Positions 50,558-59,332 of a stretch of DNA of 64,000 nucleotides are shown in pieces. Each line of letters begins with the position of its first letter. The first letter of the stretch is position 1. The DNA lies in the NCBI GenBank assembly GCA_947380295.1, contig CANCQK010000007.1, positions 1 through 64,000 on the forward strand, in the 5' to 3' direction. Position numbers and translations under genes: made by a program. Source of the DNA: Bdellovibrionales bacterium (lineage in GTDB: Bacteria; Bdellovibrionota; UBA1018). Under the pieces are notes generated by a model. The model was not told where the DNA came from, did no database searches, and saw only the letters and a program-made list of their open reading frames with translations.

Positions 50558-52249
50558 CTATTCCTTCATTTCGAAGAACTGAAAAGCTGGATGGAGACTG
50601 ATCTTTTGAACTTGGTGGTTGATATTAAATAGAGCAATGACTTCAGTCTTTCTTTTTGGCCATACGTTATAGACGGTGAGGCTGGAGGATTGAATCATCT
50701 GGTAGAGTCCATTGCCTCCGCCTCCCTTGCCCTCGCTGTTTTCGCCCAGGGACTGTCCATTGAAGCAGCGTTCTAGGTGGTCTAGGACTGTAGACCGGGA
50801 CAATTCTCCAAATGGATCTACTGCAGAAATAGCGAGCAGTGAACCATCGCATGCGTAATTAAACTGAGCATACTCGCTAGGCTCGAGGCTGATCTTTTGA
50901 GTCCGGGCGAGGTGGTTATATTTGGGACGCCCATCGGAGGTCGTGGGTGCATCGTAGATCGTGTTCATGAGAATTTCTTCAGCTACCCGGATGGCCTTGC
51001 CCCGAAGTGATGATCGGATATCAATAGACTTCATGAATTCTTCGAGATTCGCAACAAGCTCGTGTCTTTGGTTACTTCCTGTAACCTGAGATTGGGTAAT
51101 TTTCGTGCCCCAGCTTAGATATTTTTCCATTCCAAAAAGGTCATTGTTTGAAAGTTTTCGGATCGTAGTTGAGATATTTTTAACAGTGAAGCTTCGGTCG
51201 TCAGGGTGGCGAGCTAAAATGGTCGAAAACTCGGGGTATTTTCTCAAGGTGCTAAAATGTTTGCTAATTGGCTCAGAAGTCACGAAAACAAACTGTGACT
51301 TTGCGCCCAAATCCTTTGCGAACGCAATCAGTTCGACGAATGAGTGATTGAGACATACGACGTCGAACTGATTTTCCTGAAGAATTTTTTTTGCTGCCTC
51401 CAGCTCTCCTACTACCTTAAAGTTAACACCTGTTCCAATTAAAGACATCTTGGCGTTCACCTGCTCGTTGATGTCCTGTTCGACGAGGAGGATGCTTGTG
51501 TTTTCGAGAGAGCTCTCTCGGTTAAGAAGCGAGCACATGTCCTCAAATTCGGAAAATACTTGATTGATTTCAGCTTGGAGTGAGCTCCAGATCTGAGTAC
51601 CTCCATCGAGTTGGGTACTGAGCTGTGATGAAAGTTCGCGGACTGTTGGAATTCTGCTTTTTAAGATGGATTGAATCGATCCGACGAGGGTCTTTTGACT
51701 CGTGCTCAGTTCATCAATACGGGTTAAACTAGCACCTTCAAGGGCCCAATTAGCCGCTATGAGGTCTCGATTTGCAATTTCAAAAAGTCGTGCCTTTTCA
51801 TTCGTCTTGCTCAACCGCTTGGCTAAAATGCCGAGAAATAGCTGATTCAAGGCATTCGTAAAAATGACTTGAAGATGACTGGGGAGGTGGATCACTTGAC
51901 TGGGTTGAAATAGAAGTAACAAGCATGGACTACTGGCGTAATTAGAGGCTCCACAGGCTTTTTTTGTAATTAGGCTCATTTCTCCTAGGATCTCGCCTGG
52001 CGTGGATAGTGTCGCAATTTTTTCGCCTTGGTGAATGACATCTACGGAGCCCTGAATTAAAAAGTAGAGTGCATCGTTGGTAGCTCCTTCGGCTAAAATG
52101 AGCTCACCTGGGTGATATTCTTTGTAGACCGCTAAGCTGGCTAGGTGATTGACTTCAACCTCCTCAATGGCCTCTCTGAATAGAAATTTCTTTAAGTCAG
52201 CTTCGATCTGACTGACATCGACTCTAGCTGGATCTGAATTTTTATCCAT
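50558..52249 (-). CDS. Cyclic-nucleotide-binding-domain protein with receiver-like and ATPase-like domains
   Basis: 563 aa from ATG 52249 (TTG 52258 adds three residues). Residues about 15-150 are a cNMP-binding domain (YHPGELILAEGATNDALYFL, GSVDVIHQGEKI, GEILGEMSLI); where the Arg of the phosphate cassette normally sits the sequence reads ACGAS, so nucleotide binding is uncertain. A helical linker (160-255) follows, then a receiver-like domain without phospho-Asp (about 270-385), then a C-terminal domain (from about 410) with EILMNTIYDAP and GGGGNGLYQM blocks reminiscent of HATPase_c in anti-sigma-like kinases. It lies near the cyclase and may read out its product; that is inference. Confidence 0.7.
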   Translation of the reverse strand: MDKNSDPARVDVSQIEADLKKFLFREAIEEVEVNHLASLAVYKEYHPGELILAEGATNDALYFLIQGSVDVIHQGEKIATLSTPGEILGEMSLITKKACGASNYASSPCLLLLFQPSQVIHLPSHLQVIFTNALNQLFLGILAKRLSKTNEKARLFEIANRDLIAANWALEGASLTRIDELSTSQKTLVGSIQSILKSRIPTVRELSSQLSTQLDGGTQIWSSLQAEINQVFSEFEDMCSLLNRESSLENTSILLVEQDINEQVNAKMSLIGTGVNFKVVGELEAAKKILQENQFDVVCLNHSFVELIAFAKDLGAKSQFVFVTSEPISKHFSTLRKYPEFSTILARHPDDRSFTVKNISTTIRKLSNNDLFGMEKYLSWGTKITQSQVTGSNQRHELVANLEEFMKSIDIRSSLRGKAIRVAEEILMNTIYDAPTTSDGRPKYNHLARTQKISLEPSEYAQFNYACDGSLLAISAVDPFGELSRSTVLDHLERCFNGQSLGENSEGKGGGGNGLYQMIQSSSLTVYNVWPKRKTEVIALFNINHQVQKISLHPAFQFFEMKE

Positions 52250-52355
52250 ATGGTTCAATATATTATTTTTAATTCAAGAATAAAATATTATTTATAAGTC
52301 AATATTTTGACGTTCTTTTTTAATGAGAGCATTAGGCTAAAATCATTGAAAAAAA

Positions 52356-52687
52356 GGGGAGTGTGGGGAGAGGGGGAGTGTGGGGACGGAGCCAATTTAG
52401 GTCTTAGTCTCAGCACTTAGCCAAATAGGCTTTCTGATTATGGTTTGCACAAGCGTTTTTGGGAAGTGAATCGGCCAAAGAATTGGAAATCTGGCGAGGG
52501 GGAGTGTGGGGACGGAGCCAATTTAGGTCTTAGAGTGTGGGGACGGAGCCCCATGGAAGGGGAGGGGGAGTGTGGGGACGGAGCCAATTTAGGTCTTAGT
52601 CTCAGCACTTAGCCAAATAGGCTTTCTGATTATGGTTTGCACAAGCGTTTTTGGGAAGTGAATCGGCCAAAGAATTGGAAATCTGGC
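52356..52687. repeat. Nested REP-like repeat cluster
   Basis: The module GGGAGTGTGGGGACGGAGCC occurs about four to five times (52372-52393, 52498-52519, 52533-52553, 52564-52585, and a partial one at 52356-52369). Three copies are followed by CAATTTAGGTCTTAG. A 126-bp block (52370-52495) is repeated exactly at 52562-52687. The copy at 52533 continues to CCCCA and can fold as TGGGG-acggag-CCCCA. Such hairpins next to a RAYT gene are REP sequences. The rest of the 52250-52847 gap shows no gene. Confidence 0.8.
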
Positions 52688-52847
52688 TAGATAGATCGCT
52701 TTTGTCCGAAGTTAGTCCCCGGTTTTTGAAATTACAATGAAATTATCCAAAATTTTGAATGGTTATTATAGAATTTGGGCGTACTAGGCCCTGCTCCGGT
52801 CTGGCGCCGAGGAAAGGTAGATTGTACTCAGTTTTGATTCGTGCGAT

Positions 52848-53567
52848 TTAGGTTGGTGAAGCTCGGGCACTGGCCAGAGATTTCGGGTGAAGCTGTTCTT
52901 TTAGGTTGGTTTCCATTTTTCTGACCCACAGAGCATCACCTATGAAGTGGCTTAAGAACTGGGTCCAGCTGACAGTAAATTGCTCAAGGTATTTACGAAA
53001 GAGAACACGGTAAGCTCGCTGCCTCTCTTCAGGGGTATTTCCTAGGTCGACGTACCACTGAGGAGGCGTGAGGTGTTTAGTCCATATATCGACTATCCCA
53101 TGAGCGTAGAAGCGGTAAGAGTTCCAAAAGAAATATCTGAGTTTTTCGAGCTTCACCATTCCAGCTCGTATTGGGTTTGCCTCAATGTAAAAATGGACCC
53201 GCATTTCCGCTTCGAGGCCTCCAATCAGAGGAGTCTTTGGGCGTTCATTGGCTACTTTCCCCGAGCGGTTAAATGCTCGATTGAAGCGCATTCCGAAAGT
53301 GCTGTGAGCAACTCGCATGAAATGCGAAAGCTTAGCTGCTCCGTTTTGGTAACTCATTTGTTGGTGAACGTGGTTACTCATGAGGCAGAATGAGTGGATC
53401 TGGACAGAGTTGTCTGATCCCCGGTGTTTAAGGCCGTAAATCAGACTCTGAAAGAACAATTCTTTTGCCCCGCTCCGCTCGAGCAGGTAGGCGCTGTCGT
53501 GACACTTCCAAAATAGGTGAACCATTCCGGTAGGTTGAGATAAAACTTGGTAACGAGATACACGCAT
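52848..53567 (-). CDS. REP-associated tyrosine transposase (RAYT)
   Basis: 239 aa. Y1 transposase family: HUH motif in CLMSNHVHQQM, GYF-like N-terminus replaced by GMVHLFWKCHD, and the catalytic Tyr region HFYIEANPIRAGMV. These are hallmarks of single-copy RAYTs related to IS200/IS605 TnpA, which nick and move REP hairpins. The repeat cluster lies 160 bp past its 3' end and a REP core in opposite orientation lies upstream (53605-53614), giving a BIME-like layout. The C-terminus is longer and basic (Lys/Arg/Pro). No upstream helicase or partner. Confidence 0.88.
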   Translation of the reverse strand: MRVSRYQVLSQPTGMVHLFWKCHDSAYLLERSGAKELFFQSLIYGLKHRGSDNSVQIHSFCLMSNHVHQQMSYQNGAAKLSHFMRVAHSTFGMRFNRAFNRSGKVANERPKTPLIGGLEAEMRVHFYIEANPIRAGMVKLEKLRYFFWNSYRFYAHGIVDIWTKHLTPPQWYVDLGNTPEERQRAYRVLFRKYLEQFTVSWTQFLSHFIGDALWVRKMETNLKEQLHPKSLASARASPT

Positions 53568-53604
53568 ATTGGGTAGGTCAGGTGAAAGAAGTGCGCCAAT
53601 TCAT

Positions 53605-53614
53605 GCTCCGTCCC
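53605..53614. repeat. Inverted REP core upstream of the RAYT gene
   Basis: GCTCCGTCCC is the reverse complement of the repeat core GGGACGGAGC. Just after it, CACCAC-N8-GTGGTG at 53621-53640 forms a 6-bp hairpin. Short, so chance is possible, but its place and orientation fit a REP flanking the transposase. Confidence 0.45.
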
Positions 53615-53803
53615 GAATGGCACCACCTTTTGCAGTGGTGGCGATGGTAATGTACAGTTGTCGTTTCGGTTCTTAGGTTTCGGCGAGTTCCGCTACTCTA
53701 GTTTCGGTACTCGTCTAGTCGAGGATCTTTAATTTTAGTTGTCTAACTTTTGCCCCGGGTTTGTTTTTGTGGCATATAGTGTTTTTATTGAGAGAGTTTT
53801 GGT

Positions 53804-54769
53804 TTGATAATATTACGTATAAAAAATCTAATCATTACTGCTTTGCTTTTGCATGTTTCAACTGCAGTGGCGGGTCAAATATTTTTTCTCCCAACGAGTC
53901 AGATCGGGACTGAGTGGCAGTCCGTAGCGTCCGCTCATTTGAGTGACGTGTCGGATGAGGTGTTGTATGAGATCGCAAGCTTTCTAGATCCAGTTTCGCG
54001 TGCTCGGTTTGCCAGTACTCACAGAGCAGGGCGTGATGCTGCAAATGAAGTTAAAAAGCAGGCGTTTAAGCTTGAGTTTGCCAAAGTGAATCTGCTCATG
54101 CTCCCTGAGGTAATGCAAGCCGACGTGGCACACCTGGAGCAAACAGGAGTGAGGACCTCAATTCGCGCGCCGTTTCGATCATTCAAGATCAGCGATACTC
54201 CAATTACGATTGGCCTCTACCATGCCGTGATGGGGCACTACCCCGATCTGAGTCGAAGCAATAATCCGAAGGACCATGACCATCAAGATGCACAGCGAGC
54301 CCGATGGCAAGTTAATCCGGATCTCCCTCTTGCTTATACTACAGTAGCTGAGGATCAGGCTTTTGTTGCTGCGCTCAATGCGAGAACGGGTCGACATTTC
54401 AGGCTTCCGACTGAAAGCGAGGTGGAGTACTCGATCCGTGGGCGCGCTCAAGGCGCAATTACGACGACTGACTACCATTTTGGAAATGATGATGACGAAG
54501 TTCGCAGCCGTGCTTGGTTGTACCTAAACTCAGGCGGTCAAGCTCACGGCGTGCGAGAGCCTTTACCAGGTCGCAGCCTCGATGATTCCCAAAATTCCTT
54601 TGGTCTGATCCACCCGATTGGTAATGTTTGGATCCGAAGTGTGGAGGGTGTGATTCGGGGCGGTTCCTTCGATTACGGCATGGTCAACGCGCTTTCGTCC
54701 AATCGGTACGACGGTTACGTTGAGTACCGGTGCGCTTTTTTCGGCGCTCGCCTGGTCGAGGACCTGTGA
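53804..54769 (+). CDS. Exported F-box plus FGE/C-type-lectin-fold protein
   Basis: 321 aa from TTG 53804, with GAGAGAG ahead and a signal peptide (MIILRIKNLIITALLLHVS...AVAG). Residues about 45-80 read LSDVSDEVLYEIASFLDP followed by SRARFASTHRAGRD, which fits the eukaryotic F-box (LPDELL.EI..YLDP......VSKRW). Residues about 110-321 are a formylglycine-generating-enzyme-like (SUMF1) domain: ISDTPITIGLYHAVMG, RHFRLPTESEVEYSIRG, NSFGLIHPIGNVW, VIRGGSFDYG, and a GARLV end. The FGE cysteine pair is absent, so it probably binds rather than makes formylglycine. Such F-box proteins in bacteria are usually effectors aimed at eukaryotes. Confidence 0.72.
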   Translation: MIILRIKNLIITALLLHVSTAVAGQIFFLPTSQIGTEWQSVASAHLSDVSDEVLYEIASFLDPVSRARFASTHRAGRDAANEVKKQAFKLEFAKVNLLMLPEVMQADVAHLEQTGVRTSIRAPFRSFKISDTPITIGLYHAVMGHYPDLSRSNNPKDHDHQDAQRARWQVNPDLPLAYTTVAEDQAFVAALNARTGRHFRLPTESEVEYSIRGRAQGAITTTDYHFGNDDDEVRSRAWLYLNSGGQAHGVREPLPGRSLDDSQNSFGLIHPIGNVWIRSVEGVIRGGSFDYGMVNALSSNRYDGYVEYRCAFFGARLVEDL

Positions 54770-54841
54770 CTCTCAGTCCTCTTGCCTTTGATCTGTAGGT
54801 ACGGAGTAAGTTTTTTTTGCTGAATCTGTTTTATTTTTTCA

Positions 54842-54930
54842 TGGTGCCGAGGACCGGAATCGAACCGGTACGCCGTTTTCACAGCCCAGGATTTTAAGTC
54901 CTGTGCGTCTACCTATTTCGCCACCCCGGC
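54842..54930 (-). tRNA. tRNA-Leu (anticodon TAA)
   Basis: 89 nt, long variable arm, CCA encoded. Minus strand: acceptor GCCGGGG pairs with CCTCGGC (one G-T), anticodon stem CAGGA/TCCTG around CTTAAAA (anticodon TAA), T-loop TTCGATT in CCGGTTCGATTCCGG. The open frame seen across it is not a gene. Confidence 0.95.
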
Positions 54931-54944
54931 AATGAGTGAGTTTT

Positions 54945-55943
54945 CTATGTACCTTGTTTTTTCTGTTCTGCCAACCGTCTAAGTGCATACGCCGAACTTT
55001 GTGTATCGGTAATGACGTAGAGGTGGACTCCGGGGGCCCCGAGAGTTTTGAGGCGCTCCACGAGTTCAAGAAGGAGGTCGATCCCGCGCTGGAGGGAGTC
55101 GGGTCCCTCGACTTCGTCCAGTCGTTTTAAGGTACTAGCTGGAATGCGGGTTTTAAATTTGGTGATCATCCGCATGGCCTGCGCTTGGGTTTTGATCAGC
55201 CGGGTCCCAGGGAGAATGGGGATAAAGATTTTGGCCTGTCCGCAGAGGTCTAAAAATCGAGCGTATGAGTCAGGATCAAATAGAAGGTCGGTCATCCCGT
55301 ACTCGGCACCGGCTTGGACTTTGAGTCGAAAGTACTCAATGCGCTCGTGCTCATCGGGTGCGTCCGGATAGGCCGCTGCCCCGATGCAGAAGTCAGTTTT
55401 TTGTTCACTTGGGGAGACTGGGCCTCCCTGTCGGGTCAGGAAAGTGCCTGCATTGAGTTTGCGGATCTGTTCAATGAGTTGGTAGGCGTAACTATAGCCC
55501 CCTTCGCGGGCCTTCCACTCAGGTTGGCCGTCCGGGGGATCGCCTCTGAGAGCGAGGATGTTTCGGATCCCAAAGTAGTGGTGGTCCATGAGGTGATTTT
55601 CCACTTCCTGGGCATTGAGGTCGCGGCAGGTGAAGTGGGCAATGCAGGGGATGTCCAAACGTTCTTTAATCAGTTGGGCTATCGGCAGACTCCCTCCGCG
55701 TAAGCTTCCTCCCGCTCCCTTTGTGACGGCCATGAACTCTGCCCCTGCCTGAGCGAGGGTGTTGATCTGTTCAAGTACTTGGCCTTGTTGTGTACCGTTT
55801 CTGGGCGGAATAATTTCTGCAGAAAGAGTAAAGTTGCTTTCTGCTAAGACATTTGTGAGTTTACGGTCAATTTTAAAAGGGAAGGAGGCCATATTCGGAT
55901 TTGATGGTCGCTTATGGAAATTTAAAAGTAAATTAGAAAACAT
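54945..55943 (-). CDS. metF: 5,10-methylenetetrahydrofolate reductase
   Basis: 332 aa from ATG 55943 (ATG 55889 gives 314 aa; both lack a strong ribosome-binding site). MetF barrel motifs: TLSAEIIPPRNG, AGAEFMAVTKGAGG, IAHFTCRDLN, GIRNILALRGDPPDG, DFCIGAAAYPDAP, KVQAGAEYGMTDLLFDPDSYARF, IFIPILPG. It reduces methylene-THF to methyl-THF with FAD for methionine synthesis. The family usually reads AGADF.ITQ.FFD at the barrel end, and here MTDLLFD stands in its place. Divergent from the alpha/beta hydrolase gene; 14 bp from tRNA-Leu. Confidence 0.9.
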   Translation of the reverse strand: MFSNLLLNFHKRPSNPNMASFPFKIDRKLTNVLAESNFTLSAEIIPPRNGTQQGQVLEQINTLAQAGAEFMAVTKGAGGSLRGGSLPIAQLIKERLDIPCIAHFTCRDLNAQEVENHLMDHHYFGIRNILALRGDPPDGQPEWKAREGGYSYAYQLIEQIRKLNAGTFLTRQGGPVSPSEQKTDFCIGAAAYPDAPDEHERIEYFRLKVQAGAEYGMTDLLFDPDSYARFLDLCGQAKIFIPILPGTRLIKTQAQAMRMITKFKTRIPASTLKRLDEVEGPDSLQRGIDLLLELVERLKTLGAPGVHLYVITDTQSSAYALRRLAEQKKQGT

Positions 55944-55969
55944 CTTTTCTTTGGGATAGAAGTGACTCA

Positions 55970-56986
55970 ATGCGGGATTTCATTTTTGAGAAGGCGAAGG
56001 AATTAGATCTAGCTTTGGAACTGCCCAGTTTGCTGCAAGCTATGCACTGGGCCGCTCGTGCCGTTTTTAAGGGGTTGGGTTTTCAGTGGGAAATTCATCG
56101 AAATGGCGACCAAAAGGTGGGTTACTGGAAAATTCACTTCCGAAATAAAAGCAAGGGTAAGCCTTATCCGAAGCGGTTCATTTTGCTTCCTGGGTTTGGG
56201 GATACGCCGCTCTCATGGCAGGCCCAAGTCCTTCTTCTTCAACCCGTCCTGAGGCAAGAGTTTGATGAACTCATTCTGGTCGATTTACCTGGTTTTGGTG
56301 GTTTTCTGTCCCATGAGCGATCTTTTGTGAATTTTGATCTGATGATGGCAGCGATGGGAGATGTCCTGGATTACTTAAAACCTCATACGGTCTTGGGGCA
56401 TTCTCTGGGGGGATGGCTCGCATCGAGTTACGCCTCGCTTTGTGGGCAGGCTAAGCGGCCATTAGCCAATCGCTTGAATTACTCCGGACCTGAGTCGATC
56501 ATTCTTGTGAATCCGTCTGGAATTTACAATGATCAACGGATCAAACTTGAGTTAGAGAACGTATTTAGAGCTGCTATTAAAGGCGGATTTTTAAATCTCA
56601 AACCGAATCTTTTTCTACGTGAGCCATTTTGGTTTCAATACATCGAGAAACATTTTGAACGCTTGTTTCAGCGAGAAGATATTGCTCAGTTGATTGATTC
56701 GGCTAAGGCCGAACACGACCTGACGTTGGCAGCTCATCACATTCGGTCCGATGTCTGGGTGGTTTGGGGTGAAAACGACACTCTGATTCCATCTTCCTGT
56801 TTAGAGACCTGGCTTACATCCTTGAACCCTGAATTCAGGGATCGGCATCATGCAGTGCTCCTGAGAGCAGTTGGCCACTGCCCACAACTTGAGGCCCCCT
56901 GGGTGACCTCGGCAGTGGTCGGACAGATTTTGAAGAATAGAATACCTTCTCGCTTAGGGGGCAAGTGGTGGAACGTACTGCAATAG
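55970..56986 (+). CDS. Alpha/beta hydrolase
   Basis: 338 aa. Motifs: FILLPGFGDTPLSW (oxyanion side), ELILVDLPGFG, nucleophile elbow TVLGHSLGGWLASS, WVVWGENDTLIPSS (acid), AVGHCPQLEAPWV (His). About 60 N-terminal residues precede the fold. Substrate unknown; esterase/lipase type likely. It overlaps the penicillin-acylase gene by about 20 bp and is probably co-transcribed with it. Confidence 0.85.
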   Translation: MRDFIFEKAKELDLALELPSLLQAMHWAARAVFKGLGFQWEIHRNGDQKVGYWKIHFRNKSKGKPYPKRFILLPGFGDTPLSWQAQVLLLQPVLRQEFDELILVDLPGFGGFLSHERSFVNFDLMMAAMGDVLDYLKPHTVLGHSLGGWLASSYASLCGQAKRPLANRLNYSGPESIILVNPSGIYNDQRIKLELENVFRAAIKGGFLNLKPNLFLREPFWFQYIEKHFERLFQREDIAQLIDSAKAEHDLTLAAHHIRSDVWVVWGENDTLIPSSCLETWLTSLNPEFRDRHHAVLLRAVGHCPQLEAPWVTSAVVGQILKNRIPSRLGGKWWNVLQ

Positions 56987-59325
56987 CAATTCTGCGAGGA
57001 CCTGGTTCTCAGTTTTTAATCCTTTGTTGTCTCTTTTTTACCAGTGGTATTGGCCCAAGCGGGTTCGCAGCTGAGCTGTGGGTGGGAAGTCACTGTCAGG
57101 TCTGGGATGATGAGCAAGGGGTGCCGCACCTGAGAGCGGATACAGAGCTCGCGGGTCTATCTTGCCTGGGCTATGTTCATGCTCGAGATCGAATCTGGCA
57201 AATGGACTACTTTAAGAAAGTGGCCGATGGACGAAAGGCTGAATTTTTCGGGAAAGATGGAATTCGTTCTGATTTCTTTCTCCGACTGATGGGCCTACGT
57301 GAAAAGGCGGAATCTCTTTATTCACAGTTGAGCGAGGAGCAGAGATCGCTACTGAAGGCCTATGCTTGGGGTGTGAATCACGGCATTCAAGAAATTCAAA
57401 AAAATAAAAAGCAGGGTCGAGATGGGACTTATGTTTTTCAGGACCTGGAGTATTGGCCAGATGAGTGGAAACCTGAAGACAGTCTAAAGGTCCTCTTGCT
57501 TCAGTCGTTCGATCAGACGCGGCGGAGCTTCGAGAATCAACTGCGAGAAGAAGAGTGGCTAGAAAAATATCCAGGTGAGGCGCAGAAGCTATTTTCGTCC
57601 GAAGGTCTTCCTTGGGATGTGCCCATCGTCAAGCCAGGCGAGATCTCTCAATCGACCCCTCAGCCTGTGTCGCTTCCAGTGCCTCTTCAGTCGCCTCGGC
57701 AGTCAGGCGCAAGTGCGAGAGCTCTTCAAACCTTGCTTGAAATTCCTGGAATTTGGAATGGCCCTGGTGTCGGGAGTAATAATTGGGTCATTGCGGCTGA
57801 TCATTCTAAAACGGGGCATGCGTTGTTGGCTAATGATCCCCATCTTTCTTTGACGCATCCACCTATTTGGTATTGGGCGCATCTCACTGCAGGCGGATCT
57901 GATGCGATAGGTGCCACGGTGCCGGGCTTGCCGGTGGTGACTATGGGCGCCTCACAAAACTTAAGCTGGGGTATTACTAACGCGTATTTACCTGTGGCAC
58001 GATTGAGTCATGTCTCCGAGTTGGAACTCAAGGGTGCCACTCAATTCAGGCCCTGGATTTGGGTAAAGTTTTGGAAATTTAAGCTCCCATTTTTCTTTAA
58101 AACCTTCAGAAAAACTCCAGGGGGGTTACCTATTTTGCCTCTTCCTGCCCCGGAAGGTCAGGCCTTGGTTTTGAATTGGACTACTTTCGATTTGAAGCCA
58201 TCAGACATTTTTGGACTCTTTGAGCTTCAAAAGGCTAAGTCCGTCGAGGAAGCAGATCGTATTTTAGCCACGGTTCGAGTTCCGGCTTGGAATCTCGTTT
58301 TCGCAGATGGGCAGGGTGGAATTGGGTATCGTGCCATAGGGCGAACTCCTCGATTCAAGCAATCGCCGCCTTTCGGTGTTCCATTGGAAAAACTCGCCGA
58401 TGTTGAGCACTCCGATGCTTTTCTTAACCTCCTCACTCCTGATGAAATGCCACATTTGATTCGACCGGTCCGAGGCTGGATTACGACTGCAAATAATCGG
58501 CAGTGGCCGCATCACTCTGCGTGGAGCTTGGGCGATGCTCAGCTGCCTGGATTGCGAGCGGCAAGAATCGAAGAGTTGTTGAGTCAAAAGCCTAAACACG
58601 ATCTAGAGTCCATGGGGGCTATTCAATGCGACCTCCAAGCCATGGATGCGCGATACTTATTGCCTCGGCTATTGATAGTTCTTGGGGAGACCCTTAGGAC
58701 AGAGCATCCTGAACCTCAAAATTCTCCAGTGTTAAAAGCCTATGAGTTATTAAAGACCTGGGATTACCAAACTGGACTTCAATGTCAGGCATGTGGAATT
58801 TATCGAAGATGGTTGGATCGAGTTTTTACTGAAACCTCGCTCAATGTGACTTCTCTCTCTCGTGAGTTGCAAAAACCTCAGCTTGAAGCCGCGCTCAAGG
58901 ACGTTGTGATTCATCAATTCCATCAAGCCTTATCTGATCTTAAACTCGACTCTGGGGGGGCTTTAATCTACCCATGGGGGCACTACCACAGGAATTCATT
59001 TTTTCATCTCATCGGTAAGTCATGGTATCCAACTACACCGATTCCAACACCAGGGGATGAGTTTACGGTGAACCCAGGAGTGGCTGAGTGGAATCAAGGA
59101 TTTTACGACCAGACCGCAGGGGCCTCGCAACGGATTTTGATCGAAATGTCGAATCCTCCAAAAGTTTACTCAGTGGTGGCCGGCCCCCAAAAGAATGTTG
59201 ATCAAAGAAATTTGGAGCAACCCCAATCCGAGTGGCAGAAGTGGGTCCGCTGCGAGCAGAGTCGACGGCTATTTCCTCTGGATTGGCAAGCAGTCGAAAG
59301 CAAGGCGGTTCGAGTTCAGTTTTGA
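56968..59325 (+). CDS. Penicillin-acylase-family Ntn hydrolase
   Basis: 785 aa from GTG 56968 (GTG 56965 is adjacent; TAGGGGG lies ahead). Signal segment at the N-terminus (FLILCCLFFTSG...GFAAE), then the alpha-chain (VWDDEQGVPHLRADTE, GYVHARDRIWQMD, RSLLKAYAWGVNHGI). Around residue 270 GPGVGSNNWVIAADHSKTG supplies the Ser that becomes the N-terminal nucleophile after autoprocessing. Beta-chain motifs: LLANDPHLSLTHPPIWY, TVPGLPVVTMGASQNLSWG, WITTANNRQ. Known family members cleave penicillin G, cephalosporins or acyl-homoserine lactones; the substrate cannot be told here. It follows the alpha/beta hydrolase and is convergent to the kinase gene. Confidence 0.88.
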   Translation: MERTAIAILRGPGSQFLILCCLFFTSGIGPSGFAAELWVGSHCQVWDDEQGVPHLRADTELAGLSCLGYVHARDRIWQMDYFKKVADGRKAEFFGKDGIRSDFFLRLMGLREKAESLYSQLSEEQRSLLKAYAWGVNHGIQEIQKNKKQGRDGTYVFQDLEYWPDEWKPEDSLKVLLLQSFDQTRRSFENQLREEEWLEKYPGEAQKLFSSEGLPWDVPIVKPGEISQSTPQPVSLPVPLQSPRQSGASARALQTLLEIPGIWNGPGVGSNNWVIAADHSKTGHALLANDPHLSLTHPPIWYWAHLTAGGSDAIGATVPGLPVVTMGASQNLSWGITNAYLPVARLSHVSELELKGATQFRPWIWVKFWKFKLPFFFKTFRKTPGGLPILPLPAPEGQALVLNWTTFDLKPSDIFGLFELQKAKSVEEADRILATVRVPAWNLVFADGQGGIGYRAIGRTPRFKQSPPFGVPLEKLADVEHSDAFLNLLTPDEMPHLIRPVRGWITTANNRQWPHHSAWSLGDAQLPGLRAARIEELLSQKPKHDLESMGAIQCDLQAMDARYLLPRLLIVLGETLRTEHPEPQNSPVLKAYELLKTWDYQTGLQCQACGIYRRWLDRVFTETSLNVTSLSRELQKPQLEAALKDVVIHQFHQALSDLKLDSGGALIYPWGHYHRNSFFHLIGKSWYPTTPIPTPGDEFTVNPGVAEWNQGFYDQTAGASQRILIEMSNPPKVYSVVAGPQKNVDQRNLEQPQSEWQKWVRCEQSRRLFPLDWQAVESKAVRVQF

Positions 59326-59332
59326 GTTGAGA

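Noticed and set aside
52356-52687. CRISPR-like direct repeats
   Set aside because: Units are nested, of unequal length and without regular unique spacers, and no cas gene is near. The RAYT context explains them better.
53619-53634. Sigma-54 promoter (TGGCAC...TTGC) near 53619
   Set aside because: The GG-GC distance is 11 instead of 10, and the hexamer is part of a hairpin.
53804-54769. Diversity-generating retroelement target
   Set aside because: The FGE fold is used by DGR variable proteins, but there is no reverse transcriptase or template repeat in the window.
54839-55069. Minus-strand open frame across 54839-55069
   Set aside because: It is produced by tRNA-Leu and the end of metF.
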